A stretch of 64,000 bases of DNA from JANPPS01 sp965246835 (GCA_965246835.1 CBDFFQ010000002.1:434001-498000); one strand, 5' to 3'; counted from the stretch's first letter, positions 8,765 to 17,100 are shown. Translations and numbers: made by a program. The notes: generated from the sequence alone by a model not told the origin.

Positions 8765-9583
8765 ATGTTCGACCTGCAAGGCCATCGCGGCGCCCGCGGC
8801 TTGTTTCCGGAGAACACGATCGCCGGGTTTAGGGCGGCGATCGCGCGGGGGTATCGGTCGTTCGAGATCGATGTCGGCGTTACGCGGGACGGGGTCGTGG
8901 TCGTGCACCACGATCCCGCGCTCAATCCCGATCTGGCGCGTGGGGCGGACGGCGCGTGGCTGGACGGGCAGGGGCCGTTGCTGCGCGAGCTGACGCTGGC
9001 GGAGCTGCGCCGCTACGATGTGGGCCGCATCCGGCCCGGTCCCGCCTATGCCGCGCGCTACCCAGAGCAGAGTGCCGTGGATGGCTCGGGGATCCCGACG
9101 CTGGCGGAGGTCCTTGAGGTCGGCGCCGGGCTGCGCTGGAACATCGAGTTGAAGGTGATGCCCGCCCATCCTGAGTGGACGGTGGCGCCCGAGGAGATGG
9201 TCGAGCTCGTGTTGCGCGTGACGGACGGGGTGGATGCGGCGGTCACCATCCAGTCCTTCGACTGGAGGGCGCCGCGGCATGTGCGGCGCGTCCGGCCGGA
9301 GGTGGCGCGCGGCTGGCTCAGTGCGGCCGCAACCGAGGCCGATCCGGCATTGTGGTGGGATCGCGCACCTGGGCCGGGCACGCCCGAGGCCATCGCCGAG
9401 GAGGGCGGCGGCACCTGGACGCCGGAGCATACGACGCTCACGCCAGAGAAGCTCGCGCGGGGTCAGGCGCTCGGACTGCTTGTGATCCCCTGGACCGTGA
9501 ATGACCCGGCGGACATGCGCCGGCTGCGGTCCTGGGGGGTCGATGGCTTGATCACCGACTACCCCGACCGGTTCGAGCTCTAG
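8765..9583 (+). CDS. Glycerophosphodiester phosphodiesterase
   Basis: A 272-residue enzyme of the GDPD family, which cleaves deacylated phospholipid head groups to glycerol-3-phosphate and an alcohol. The catalytic HRGARGLFPENT lies near residue 7, followed by FEIDVGVTRDGVVVVHHD, which holds the metal-binding Glu and Asp and the second catalytic His. The C terminus has the expected PWTVNDPADMRRL and WGVDGLITDYPD. No signal peptide is visible, so it should be cytoplasmic (UgpQ-like). The start at 8765 begins immediately before the conserved domain. Its stop shares a CTAG palindrome with the stop of the convergent citrate synthase gene. Confidence 0.9.
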   Translation: MFDLQGHRGARGLFPENTIAGFRAAIARGYRSFEIDVGVTRDGVVVVHHDPALNPDLARGADGAWLDGQGPLLRELTLAELRRYDVGRIRPGPAYAARYPEQSAVDGSGIPTLAEVLEVGAGLRWNIELKVMPAHPEWTVAPEEMVELVLRVTDGVDAAVTIQSFDWRAPRHVRRVRPEVARGWLSAAATEADPALWWDRAPGPGTPEAIAEEGGGTWTPEHTTLTPEKLARGQALGLLVIPWTVNDPADMRRLRSWGVDGLITDYPDRFEL

Positions 9584-10905
9584 CGGCTCTCTACCGGCAC
9601 GAAGTCCCGCTGCGGCGCGCCGGTATAGACCTGGCGCGGGCGGCCAATGCGCTGGGAGGGGTCTTCGATCATCTCCTTCCACTGGCTGATCCAGCCCACG
9701 GTACGCGCGACCGCGAACAGCACGGTGAACATGCTGGTCGGGAAGCCCATCGCCTTCAGGATGATGCCCGAATAGAAATCGACGTTCGGATACAGCTTCT
9801 TGCTGATGAAATACTCGTCATGCAGCGCGATCCGCTCCAGCTCCATCGCCAGCTCCAGCAACGGGTCGTTCACGCCAAGCTCTGCCAAGACCTCGTGGCA
9901 GCTTTCCTTCATGATCTTGGCGCGCGGGTCGAAGTTCTTATACACGCGATGGCCGAAGCCCATCAGGCGGACGCCGCTATGCTTGTCCTTCACTTTTTCG
10001 ATGAAGGCCGGGATGTTGTCCTTGTGCCCGATCTCGGCCAGCATCTTCAACACGGCCTCGTTGGCGCCGCCATGTGCGGGGCCCCAGAGCCCGGCGATCC
10101 CGGCCGCGATGCAGGCGAACGGATTGGCGCCCGTGCTGCCTGCCAGCCGCACCGTGCTGGTGCTGGCATTCTGCTCGTGATCGGCATGCAGGATGAAGAT
10201 GCGGTCCATGGCGCGGGCCAGCACCGGGCTGACCACATAGGGCTCAGCCGGGACCGCGTTCATCATGTAAAGGAAGTTCTCGGCGTATCCGAGGTTGTTC
10301 TGCGGATACATGAACGGCTGGCCGATCGTATACTTATAGGCCCAGGCCGCGATCGTCGGCAGCTTCGCGATCAGGCGGAAGGCGCTGATGCGGCGATGCT
10401 CCGGGTTCGTGATGTCCAGGCTGTCATGGTAGAATGCGCTGAGCGCCCCCACGACGCCGCACAACACCGCCATCGGGTGCGCATCGCGGCGGAAGCCGTC
10501 ATAGAAGCGGCGCAGCTGCTCGTGCAGCATGGTGTGGCGCATCACGCCGAATTCGAACTCATGCCGCTGCTCGGCATTCGGCAGATCGCCGTTCAGCAGC
10601 AGATAGGCCACTTCGAGGAAGGTCGATTGCGTCGCCAGCTGCTCGATCGGGTAGCCCCGGTGCAGCAAAATGCCGGCGTCCCCGTCGATATAGGTGATCT
10701 TGCTCTCGCAGGCCGCGGTGGCGCCGAAGCCGGGGTCGAAGGTGAAGATGCCCAGCGTGGAATACAGCTTGCTGATGTCCGCGACCGAGGGGCCGATCGT
10801 GCCGTCCCGCAGCGGCATGGTGAGCGACTGGTTGGAGCCATCGAGGGTCATGGTGACAGACCCGTGGGCTGCCTGCCCCGTCGGGCCGTTGCTGGTGCCG
10901 CTCAT
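9580..10905 (-). CDS. gltA: Citrate synthase
   Basis: This 441-residue enzyme condenses oxaloacetate and acetyl-CoA at the entry of the TCA cycle. The catalytic residues are visible as the His in GPAHGGANE, the His in MGFGHRVYKNFDPR and the Asp in PNVDFYSG. Length and the N-terminal beta-strand domain match the hexameric type II enzymes of Gram-negative bacteria, which are typically NADH-sensitive. The gene is monocistronic in appearance, with a perfect TTGACA upstream (see 10964-10969), and its stop codon overlaps that of the convergent glycerophosphodiesterase. Confidence 0.95.
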   Translation of the reverse strand: MSGTSNGPTGQAAHGSVTMTLDGSNQSLTMPLRDGTIGPSVADISKLYSTLGIFTFDPGFGATAACESKITYIDGDAGILLHRGYPIEQLATQSTFLEVAYLLLNGDLPNAEQRHEFEFGVMRHTMLHEQLRRFYDGFRRDAHPMAVLCGVVGALSAFYHDSLDITNPEHRRISAFRLIAKLPTIAAWAYKYTIGQPFMYPQNNLGYAENFLYMMNAVPAEPYVVSPVLARAMDRIFILHADHEQNASTSTVRLAGSTGANPFACIAAGIAGLWGPAHGGANEAVLKMLAEIGHKDNIPAFIEKVKDKHSGVRLMGFGHRVYKNFDPRAKIMKESCHEVLAELGVNDPLLELAMELERIALHDEYFISKKLYPNVDFYSGIILKAMGFPTSMFTVLFAVARTVGWISQWKEMIEDPSQRIGRPRQVYTGAPQRDFVPVESR

Positions 10906-10963
10906 GCGTGTGACCCCGATCGGAAGTGAGTTGCCGCGGACAGGATGCCCCGGCTGACCTTCT

Positions 10964-10969
10964 TGTCAA
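10964..10969 (-). promoter_or_regulatory. Candidate -35 element of gltA
   Basis: A perfect TTGACA on the minus strand, about 60 bases upstream of the gltA ATG. At 16-17 bases spacing the downstream hexamer (CATCCT or ATCCTG) is a poor -10 match, so the promoter is only tentative. Confidence 0.3.
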
Positions 10970-11020
10970 AATAAGGGCGGGCGGGGTGCGGACGCAACCT
11001 TCGCTATTGCAGCATTTCCG

Positions 11021-11572
11021 TCAGGGCGTGTGGCGGGTGGCCCACAGCCCGGCGCGATGCTGCCGGGCGTCCTGTTCCAAGGTGTCGAGCGAGGCGGCGC
11101 CGGGTTGTGCCCGCGCCCATCCGCTCCGTACTACCGCGGCGCTGAGGTCGGACCCGTTCACGTCGCAAGCGGCCAGCGGCCGGCCCATACGGTCCCGCCC
11201 GTCCAGCAGGCACTCGACCTGACGGTCACGCACCAGTGCCGCGAGCGAGGTCGTGGCCTGCCCGCCGCAATCCACGGCACCGCAACTCTCACCGCGGGGC
11301 GGCGCCTCGATCCCGCGCAACCGGATCACGCGGCCATCGAGCCGCAGCGTGTCGCCATCCACCACGGCAACGGCCCCGGGGGCTGCCGTGATCCGCTCGG
11401 GCCCCGGCGTCGCGCGGCCGAACAGGTCGGAGGAGGCGCCCATCATACCGATCGCCCCGGTCCCGATCGCGACCGCCATCCCGGCCAGCATGGTTCGTCC
11501 CCAGCCACGCGGCTGGAAGCCACGGGACCGTACGGGGGAGGAGCCACGAAAAATCCTGCGAGGCGCTTTCAT
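11021..11572 (-). CDS. Staphylococcal-nuclease-like (TNase fold) membrane-anchored protein
   Basis: A 183-residue protein with a short basic N terminus, one membrane segment (TMLAGMAVAIGTGAIGMMG, about residues 27-45) and a C-terminal thermonuclease-like domain. The domain shows VVDGDTLRLDGRVIRLRGIEAP, where nuclease relatives carry the metal-binding Asp, and DGRDRMGRPLAAC where they carry catalytic Arg residues. It would face the periplasm as an N-terminally anchored nuclease, or may act only as a nucleic acid-binding fold. A 9-bp inverted repeat (11576-11606) covers its ribosome binding site. Many family members with this arrangement are uncharacterised. Confidence 0.8.
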   Translation of the reverse strand: MKAPRRIFRGSSPVRSRGFQPRGWGRTMLAGMAVAIGTGAIGMMGASSDLFGRATPGPERITAAPGAVAVVDGDTLRLDGRVIRLRGIEAPPRGESCGAVDCGGQATTSLAALVRDRQVECLLDGRDRMGRPLAACDVNGSDLSAAVVRSGWARAQPGAASLDTLEQDARQHRAGLWATRHTP

Positions 11573-11575
11573 GCC

Positions 11576-11606
11576 GTGATCCCCTACTCCCGGCGGGGGG
11601 GATCAC
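11576..11606 (-). promoter_or_regulatory. Hairpin covering the ribosome binding site of the nuclease-like gene
   Basis: Perfect 9-bp arms (GTGATCCCC / GGGGATCAC on the minus strand) flank a 13-nt loop. The 3' arm contains the likely Shine-Dalgarno AGGGGA, and the ATG follows three bases after the arm. The fold would hide the ribosome binding site. No T-run follows, so it is not a standard terminator. Confidence 0.5.
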
Positions 11607-11642
11607 GCAACCGTCATCGCGATTCCGTGAGCGGGCCGTGTG

Positions 11643-13106
11643 TCAGGCAGTGGGCCAGAAAGGCGGCTGCTGGCGGAACGATTTCCAGGTGGCGGCAATG
11701 CCCTCCCGCCCGCGCCCAGAGGCGGCCGCCACGAAGCCGCCCACGAGCCCCGCGGCATAGCTGCGTTCCGCCCGGCCCAGATGCGCCATCAGCCCGGCCG
11801 CCACCGCACCGTCATTCAGCAGCCCCAGCTCTTCCTGCAAAACGGCCAGGTGTTTCACGAAGCGGCGCCCGGCTTTGTCCGGAAACAACGGCTGGAAGAA
11901 CTCCGCGGCGTAGCGCAGGCGTTTGCAGTCCTTTCGAAGTTCATGCAGCGCCTCGACCGGCAGGGTCGCGAGGCCCCTTCCGGCATGCCGCACCCGGCGC
12001 AGGCGACGGCTCAGGACGGCGGCGGCGAATGGGGCAGTCGCTTCGTGCAAGGGGCTTCGTTCGTGCGGAAGATCGGTCTCGGCGCCCGGCGTCTCCCAGG
12101 GCCGCAGGCTGGCGGCACAGGACAGGGCGATCGCGAGAGTGCGGAACGCGGCGCCGGACAGGTGGGCCCGCAGGTCCGTATAGGCCATGGCCTGCCGGCG
12201 CCGCCCCGCGGCGAGCAGTGACCGCACACGCCGATCCTCCGGAAAGGCCTCCGCGATCTGCCGTCCGGTCCCGTCCAGGAACACGTCCCAATCCCGCGCC
12301 GCGCCCAACTGGGCGGCCAGGTCCTTGAGCGCGCCGCCCAGCGGAGCCAGCTCCGGGCAGGCAGCCGCGTGCTTGAAGATGGACAGGGCCGAGCGCAGCC
12401 GCCGCGTCGCCACGCGCATCTGATGCACCGGTGTCGGCGTGGCGCCGGAGCCGGCGGTCCCGCTCCAATGCAGGATGGCGTCCAGCAGCTGTCCGGTGAT
12501 CGTGGCGATGCTGTCGCTTAGCGTCAGGCCGGCCGTCAGCACCGGGGCGCCGGTATGCCGGGGGGCCGCCACCTGGCCCCGCGCCACCGCGATCGCCTCG
12601 GCCGCCAGCCCGGCGCGCGGCACCTGCAGCCGGTAGGGCACCGCCAGCGCCAAGGCCGCACCCCGGATCGCCTCGGGCGGCCCATCCAACCAGACGCGGC
12701 AGCTGGCGGAGTGGGATGCGACGCCGCGCAGTTCGCCCGCGAGGATGGTGAGATGCACACCCTCCCCGGGGCCAGAAAACTCCCGCCGATGGCCCGTCAG
12801 GGCTGCGACCGGGGTGAGTGGCGTGGGAAGGGGCGGGTCGAACGCGGCCGCGGACGGGTTTTCCGCCAGGACCGGCGCCGGGCTGCCAGGTGGCCAGGGT
12901 GGGACGGTGGGGCCGGGATGCAGGGCCTCGATCCGCCAGCCGCCGCGCTGCTCTGCCAAGATGCGATCGTGGGCCGCAAGGGTGCCGTCCGGCGTGTCGT
13001 GCCACACCAGCCGGACGGCGGTGGCGCGAGCCGCCCGAGTCAGGCCCGGATGGCGTAGGAGGCGCGGCAGGTCCTCCTGGACCAGGCTGAGCTCGAGGGT
13101 GGCCAC
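11643..13106 (-). CDS. CYTH-CHAD domain protein
   Basis: A 487-residue protein made of an N-terminal CYTH-like half and a C-terminal CHAD domain (about residues 225-480). CHAD binds inorganic polyphosphate, and its histidine/arginine-rich helices are visible as HQMRVATRRLRSALSIF and HELRKDCKRLRYAAEFFQ. The CYTH half looks degenerate: the ExExK signature expected at the N terminus reads only TLELSL, so triphosphatase activity is doubtful. The GTG at 13106 is chosen because the family starts here; the frame continues upstream only as antisense of the SixA gene. It follows that gene by 4 bp and is likely co-transcribed. Confidence 0.82.
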   Translation of the reverse strand: MATLELSLVQEDLPRLLRHPGLTRAARATAVRLVWHDTPDGTLAAHDRILAEQRGGWRIEALHPGPTVPPWPPGSPAPVLAENPSAAAFDPPLPTPLTPVAALTGHRREFSGPGEGVHLTILAGELRGVASHSASCRVWLDGPPEAIRGAALALAVPYRLQVPRAGLAAEAIAVARGQVAAPRHTGAPVLTAGLTLSDSIATITGQLLDAILHWSGTAGSGATPTPVHQMRVATRRLRSALSIFKHAAACPELAPLGGALKDLAAQLGAARDWDVFLDGTGRQIAEAFPEDRRVRSLLAAGRRRQAMAYTDLRAHLSGAAFRTLAIALSCAASLRPWETPGAETDLPHERSPLHEATAPFAAAVLSRRLRRVRHAGRGLATLPVEALHELRKDCKRLRYAAEFFQPLFPDKAGRRFVKHLAVLQEELGLLNDGAVAAGLMAHLGRAERSYAAGLVGGFVAAASGRGREGIAATWKSFRQQPPFWPTA

Positions 13107-13110
13107 ACCC

Positions 13111-13629
13111 TCACGCCGCCTCGGGCAGGTCACGCGGGCACACGAAGCGCACCAGCCGGGCGGCGCCGGCGTCCAGATGCTGCCACGGGCCCGGCAGCGA
13201 GAACTCCGCCAGCGCGCCGGAGGGGTAACCTTCCCGGAGGCGCGGGGCCTGTGCCAGCCCGGCTTCATCGGCCAGCAGCAGCGCCAGCTCATGCAGCCCC
13301 GGATTGTGCCCGATCAGCAATAGGCTGCGCACGGTCTCCCGCGTTTGCCGCAGCACGGCGAGCATGGCGTCGGCATTGGCGAGGTAGAGGGAGTCGAGCG
13401 GCTCCACGAGCGGCGTTTCGGCCCAGGGCTCCAGTTCCTGCATGGTCTGCAGGGTGCGGCGCGAGGTCGATACCAGAACGACGTCGGGCGAGAGGCCCAG
13501 CCCTTCCATGGCCGTCCGCATCGCCTGCGCCGCGAGCCGGCCGCGACGGTTGAGCGGGCGGGAATGGTCGGACAGCGCCGGGTCATCCCAGGAGGACTTG
13601 GCATGACGGAGCAGGAGAAGCTGGCGCAT
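13111..13629 (-). CDS. SixA-type histidine phosphatase
   Basis: A 172-residue histidine phosphatase-superfamily protein. The catalytic RHA motif is at the N terminus (LLLLRHAKSSW, His9), with SRPLNRRG, STSRRTLQTM and the second histidine in LIGHNPGLHELALLL. It resembles SixA, which in E. coli acts on phosphohistidine of phosphotransfer proteins, although similar proteins have other substrates. The ATG at 13629 starts exactly at the domain; upstream is a tandem repeat, not coding. The downstream CYTH-CHAD gene follows by 4 bp, hinting at a shared role in phosphate or polyphosphate handling. Confidence 0.85.
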   Translation of the reverse strand: MRQLLLLRHAKSSWDDPALSDHSRPLNRRGRLAAQAMRTAMEGLGLSPDVVLVSTSRRTLQTMQELEPWAETPLVEPLDSLYLANADAMLAVLRQTRETVRSLLLIGHNPGLHELALLLADEAGLAQAPRLREGYPSGALAEFSLPGPWQHLDAGAARLVRFVCPRDLPEAA

Positions 13630-13655
13630 GGGCGGACAGTGCCCGGAGCGGCCCT

Positions 13656-13703
13656 CCATCGCAAGGATGAGCCATCGCAAGGATGGGCCATCGCAAGGAT
13701 GGG
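13656..13703. repeat. Tandem repeat, 3 x 16 bp
   Basis: Three head-to-tail copies of CCATCGCAAGGATGRG (the first has A, the others G, near the end), followed by a four-base start of a fourth. It lies between the divergent SixA and SDR-like genes, in the 5' leader of sixA. Confidence 0.9.
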
Positions 13704-13763
13704 CCATGAGCCTTGTCCGGACGCGATCCCTGCCCAGAGTAAGTGGAACCATAAGGACACAGC

Positions 13764-14477
13764 ATGGGCCCCATCGTTATCATCGGCGCCACCGGCGCCA
13801 TCGGCTCTGCCATCGCCCGGCGTGCGGCTGCCAGCGGCGTGCATCTGGTCGGGCGTGATTCGGGCAGGCTGAGTGCCCTCGCGGCCGAGCTGGGCGGCAC
13901 GCATGCCGTGGCGGACGTGCTGGACGAGGCGGCGCTGGCGGCGGCGATCCAGGCGGCGGGGCCCACCATCTCGGGCCTGGCGTTCTGCGTCGGCAGCATC
14001 GTGCTGAAGCCGCTGCGGCGCTCCACGGTGGCGGATTTCGTGGATGCTTTCCGGCTGAACGCCGTGGCCGCGGCGCAGGCGGTGGCGGCGGGGGCCGATG
14101 CGTTGAAGGCGGGGGAGGGCGCCGTGGTGCTGTTCAGCAGCGTCGCCGTGCAGTCCGGTTTCGCGAACCACGCCGTGATCTCGGCCGCCAAAGGCGCGGT
14201 CGAGGGCCTCACGATGGCATTGGCAGCGGAGTTGGCACCCCATGTGCGGGTGAACTGCGTGGCGCCCAGCCTCACTCATTCCGGGATCGCTTCGTCCATG
14301 ACGGAGAACGAGGCGATGGCGAAGGCGATCGCTCAGATGCACCCGTTGCCGCGGCTGGGGCAGGGCGATGACGCCGGGGCGATGGCGGCGTTCCTGCTGT
14401 CGCCGGCAGCGGGGTGGGTCACGGGCCAGGTCTTCGCCGTCGATGGCGGGCGGGGCCGCGTGCGCGTGAAGGGCTGA
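13764..14477 (+). CDS. SDR-fold protein lacking the catalytic tyrosine
   Basis: A 237-residue Rossmann protein of the SDR superfamily. GATGAIGSA (residues 9-17) forms the nucleotide loop, Asn99 and Ser125/126 (FSSVA) are in place, and Lys143 is present. The residue that should be the catalytic Tyr is Ile139 (HAVISAAKG instead of Y-x-x-x-K). The C-terminal VTGQVFAVDGG is intact. It ends 2 bp before the photolyase start, with which it forms a two-gene operon. It may bind a nucleotide cofactor without classical carbonyl reduction, or use another acid. No substrate is proposed. Confidence 0.82.
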   Translation: MGPIVIIGATGAIGSAIARRAAASGVHLVGRDSGRLSALAAELGGTHAVADVLDEAALAAAIQAAGPTISGLAFCVGSIVLKPLRRSTVADFVDAFRLNAVAAAQAVAAGADALKAGEGAVVLFSSVAVQSGFANHAVISAAKGAVEGLTMALAAELAPHVRVNCVAPSLTHSGIASSMTENEAMAKAIAQMHPLPRLGQGDDAGAMAAFLLSPAAGWVTGQVFAVDGGRGRVRVKG

Positions 14478-14479
14478 TC

Positions 14480-16030
14480 ATGGGTGCGCTTCGGATGGTG
14501 CTGGGGGACCAGTGCAGCGCGTCCCTCTCGGCGCTGGACGGGCTAGGCCCGGCGCAGGACGTCGTGCTGATGGCCGAGGTGATGGGCGAGTGCACCTATG
14601 TCCCGCATCATCCGAAGAAGATCGTCTTGGTGCTGTCCGCCATGCGCCACTTTGCGGCGGCATTGCGCTCGCGCGGTGTGCGCGTGGACTACATCCGGCT
14701 GAACGATCCCCTGAACACCGGCTCGCTGCGGGGCGAGATGCTGCGCGCCGTGGCCCGGCATCGCCCGGACCGCGTCATCGCGACCGAGGCCGGGGAGTAC
14801 CGGCTCCAGGAAGACATGCGGCATTGGCATGAGGCCAGCGGAGTCGAAACCGACATCCGGGACGACACGCGCTTCGTCTGCCGCATCCAGGATTTTCGCC
14901 ATTGGGCCCAAGGCAAGGACCCCCGGGGCGGCAGCTTCCGCATGGAGTTCTTCTATCGCGACATGCGGCGGCGCACCGGTTTGTTGATGGAGGGCGATCA
15001 GCCGGCGGGCGGGCGCTGGAACTACGACGCGGAGAACCGCAAGCCGCCGCCCAAGGGTCTGCGCGGCCCACCGGTCCCGCAATTCCCGCCGGATGCGATC
15101 ACGGCCGAGGTGATGGAACTGGTGGCGGCACGGTTTCCGGCCCATTTCGGCGACGTGGACGGCTTCGCGCTGCCAGTCACGCATGCGGACGCACGGGCCG
15201 CGCTGGATGATTTCGTCCTGAACCGCCTCCGCCTGTTCGGCGATTGGCAGGACACGATGAAGGCCGGGGAGAGCACGCTGTATCACGCGCTGATCTCTAC
15301 TTCCCTCAACACCGGGCTGCTTTGTCCGCTCGAGGCTTGTCGGGCGGCGGAGGCAGCGTGGCGTAGCGGGGCGGCGCCGCTCAACGCGGTGGAGGGCTTC
15401 ATCCGGCAGATCATCGGCTGGCGGGAGTTCGTGCGCGGTGTCTATTTCACCGCGATGCCAGAATATGGGAAGCTGAACGGCCTGGACGCGCATCGCAAGC
15501 TGCCGTGGCTGTATTGGTCCGGGGAGACCCGGATGAACTGCCTGCATCACGCGATCACCGACACGAAGCGCCATGCCTACGCGCATCATATCCAGCGGCT
15601 GATGGTCACGGGCAACTTCGCGTTGCTGGCCGGGCTCGATCCCGATGAGGTCGATGAGTGGTATCTGGTCGTGTATGCCGATGCGTATGAGTGGGTGGAG
15701 ATGCCCAACGTGCGCGGCATGGCGCTGCATGCCGATGGCGGGATCATGGGGTCCAAGCCCTATGCGTCGTCGGGCGCCTACATCAACAAGATGAGCGATT
15801 ACTGCCGGGGCTGCACGTATGACGTGAAGCAGGCGGTGGGGGACAAGGCCTGCCCGTTCAACGCGCTGTATTGGGACTTCATCGCGCGGCACCGGGACCG
15901 GTTCGCGCAAAATAACCGCATGGCGATGCCCGTGCGTACGCTGGAGCGTATGGAGCCGGCGCGGGTCGCGGCGTTGCGGGGCCAGGCCGCGGAATTTCTG
16001 GCGCGAATGGATGCCGGAGAGATGGTGTAG
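14480..16030 (+). CDS. phrB: Iron-sulfur bacterial cryptochrome / (6-4) photolyase
   Basis: A 516-residue photolyase of the FeS-BCP (PhrB/CryB) group, which uses blue light and FAD to repair (6-4) photoproducts. Four cysteines expected to hold a [4Fe-4S] cluster are at 354, 442, 445 and 458 (MNCLHH, DYCRGCTYD, KACPFN), the same spacing as in Agrobacterium PhrB. The N-terminal alpha/beta antenna domain begins LRMVLGDQ, and the FAD-binding helical domain includes GWREFVRGVY. The ATG is two bases after the SDR-like gene, with AAGGG upstream inside that gene. The antenna is probably dimethylribityllumazine, as in the family. Confidence 0.92.
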   Translation: MGALRMVLGDQCSASLSALDGLGPAQDVVLMAEVMGECTYVPHHPKKIVLVLSAMRHFAAALRSRGVRVDYIRLNDPLNTGSLRGEMLRAVARHRPDRVIATEAGEYRLQEDMRHWHEASGVETDIRDDTRFVCRIQDFRHWAQGKDPRGGSFRMEFFYRDMRRRTGLLMEGDQPAGGRWNYDAENRKPPPKGLRGPPVPQFPPDAITAEVMELVAARFPAHFGDVDGFALPVTHADARAALDDFVLNRLRLFGDWQDTMKAGESTLYHALISTSLNTGLLCPLEACRAAEAAWRSGAAPLNAVEGFIRQIIGWREFVRGVYFTAMPEYGKLNGLDAHRKLPWLYWSGETRMNCLHHAITDTKRHAYAHHIQRLMVTGNFALLAGLDPDEVDEWYLVVYADAYEWVEMPNVRGMALHADGGIMGSKPYASSGAYINKMSDYCRGCTYDVKQAVGDKACPFNALYWDFIARHRDRFAQNNRMAMPVRTLERMEPARVAALRGQAAEFLARMDAGEMV

Positions 16031-16074
16031 CGGCCCGCGCCGTGCCATCGTCCCCGAAACACGGAGGCCGTCCC

Positions 16075-17031
16075 ATGCTGATCACCCGCCGCACCCTCAT
16101 GGCATCGTCGGTCGCCGCCACCGCTCTCCCGCTGGTGGGCGCCCATGCCGCCGCCCCGATGGCGGGGCCGACGCCCTCGTTCTTCCGGTATCGCGTGGGC
16201 GATATGCAGGTGACAGCCATCCATGACGGGCTGGCCTTCCGCGGCATCGAGAACTTCGTGCCCAACGCGCCACCGGGAGCCCTGGAAAAGGCGATGGCGG
16301 ACGCGTTCCTGCCGGCCGACAAGCTGCCGATCTCTTTCACGACGCTGGTGGTCAACACCGGCTCCAAGCTGGTGCTGATCGACACTGGCAATGGCGACAT
16401 GGGTGCGCCGACCAGCGGCACCTGGCTCGCCAACTTCAAGGCCGCCGGGTTCGAGCCCTCGCAGGTCGACACCGTCATCATCAGTCATTTCCATGGCGAC
16501 CACATCAACGGCCTGCGCATGAAGGACGGCACCGCCCGCTTCCCGAACGCCCAGGTCACGGTGCCCGAGACGGAGTGGGCCTATTGGACCAACGAGGCCA
16601 ACATGGGGCAGGCGCCGGAAATCCAGCGTGGCAATTTCCCGAACGTGAAGCGGGTGTTCGGCCCGATGGGCAAGGATGTCGCGACCTACAAGTGGGGGCA
16701 GGAGGTGGTGCCGGGGATCACCGCGATCGAGGCACCGGGCCACACGCCGGGGCATACCGCGTATGCGATCGTGTCGGGCAGCGCGAAGCTGATGGTGCTG
16801 TCGGACACGACGAACCACACCTCGATCTTTGCCCGCAACCCGGACTGGTCGGCCGTGTTCGACCTGGATGGCCCGATGGCGCGCGCCACACGGCGCCGGA
16901 TGTTGGATTTGGCGGCCACGGAGAAAATGCAGGTGTCGTTCTACCACGCCCCGTTCCCGGCGACGGGGCACATCATCCGGGAAGGGCAGGGCTTCGCGCT
17001 GGTGCCGGTGATGTGGAGCTCGGGGGCGTAG
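16075..17031 (+). CDS. Exported metallo-beta-lactamase-fold hydrolase
   Basis: A 318-residue MBL-fold protein with a leader containing a twin-arginine-like RRTLMASS followed by a hydrophobic run and GAHAAA, so it is probably exported. Metal ligands are visible in ISHFHGDHING, the His of APGHTPGHTAY and the Asp of LSDTTNH. The layout resembles the quorum-quenching lactonase/MBL hydrolase group, but the substrate is open. CGGAGG precedes the ATG at good spacing. The gene ends just before a 21-bp inverted repeat and converges on the ABC importer operon. Confidence 0.85.
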   Translation: MLITRRTLMASSVAATALPLVGAHAAAPMAGPTPSFFRYRVGDMQVTAIHDGLAFRGIENFVPNAPPGALEKAMADAFLPADKLPISFTTLVVNTGSKLVLIDTGNGDMGAPTSGTWLANFKAAGFEPSQVDTVIISHFHGDHINGLRMKDGTARFPNAQVTVPETEWAYWTNEANMGQAPEIQRGNFPNVKRVFGPMGKDVATYKWGQEVVPGITAIEAPGHTPGHTAYAIVSGSAKLMVLSDTTNHTSIFARNPDWSAVFDLDGPMARATRRRMLDLAATEKMQVSFYHAPFPATGHIIREGQGFALVPVMWSSGA

Positions 17032-17043
17032 GGAGCCGGTTTC

Positions 17044-17090
17044 GATGGGTTGCACCCATCCTACGGGTTGTAGGATGGGTGCAACCCATC
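17044..17090. repeat. Perfect 21-bp inverted repeat, 5-nt loop
   Basis: Arms at 17044-17064 and 17070-17090 are exactly complementary; the loop is GGGTT. The arms contain the GGATGGGTGCAACCCATCC pattern, itself palindromic, familiar from dispersed intergenic repeats in many proteobacteria. It sits between two convergent genes and could act as a bidirectional transcript end, though there is no T-run. Confidence 0.85.
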
Positions 17091-17100
17091 CCTGGGTGAC

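Noticed and set aside
8192..9682. A 496-codon minus-strand frame across the racemase and GDPD genes
   Set aside because: It crosses two divergent real genes and has no recognisable motif.
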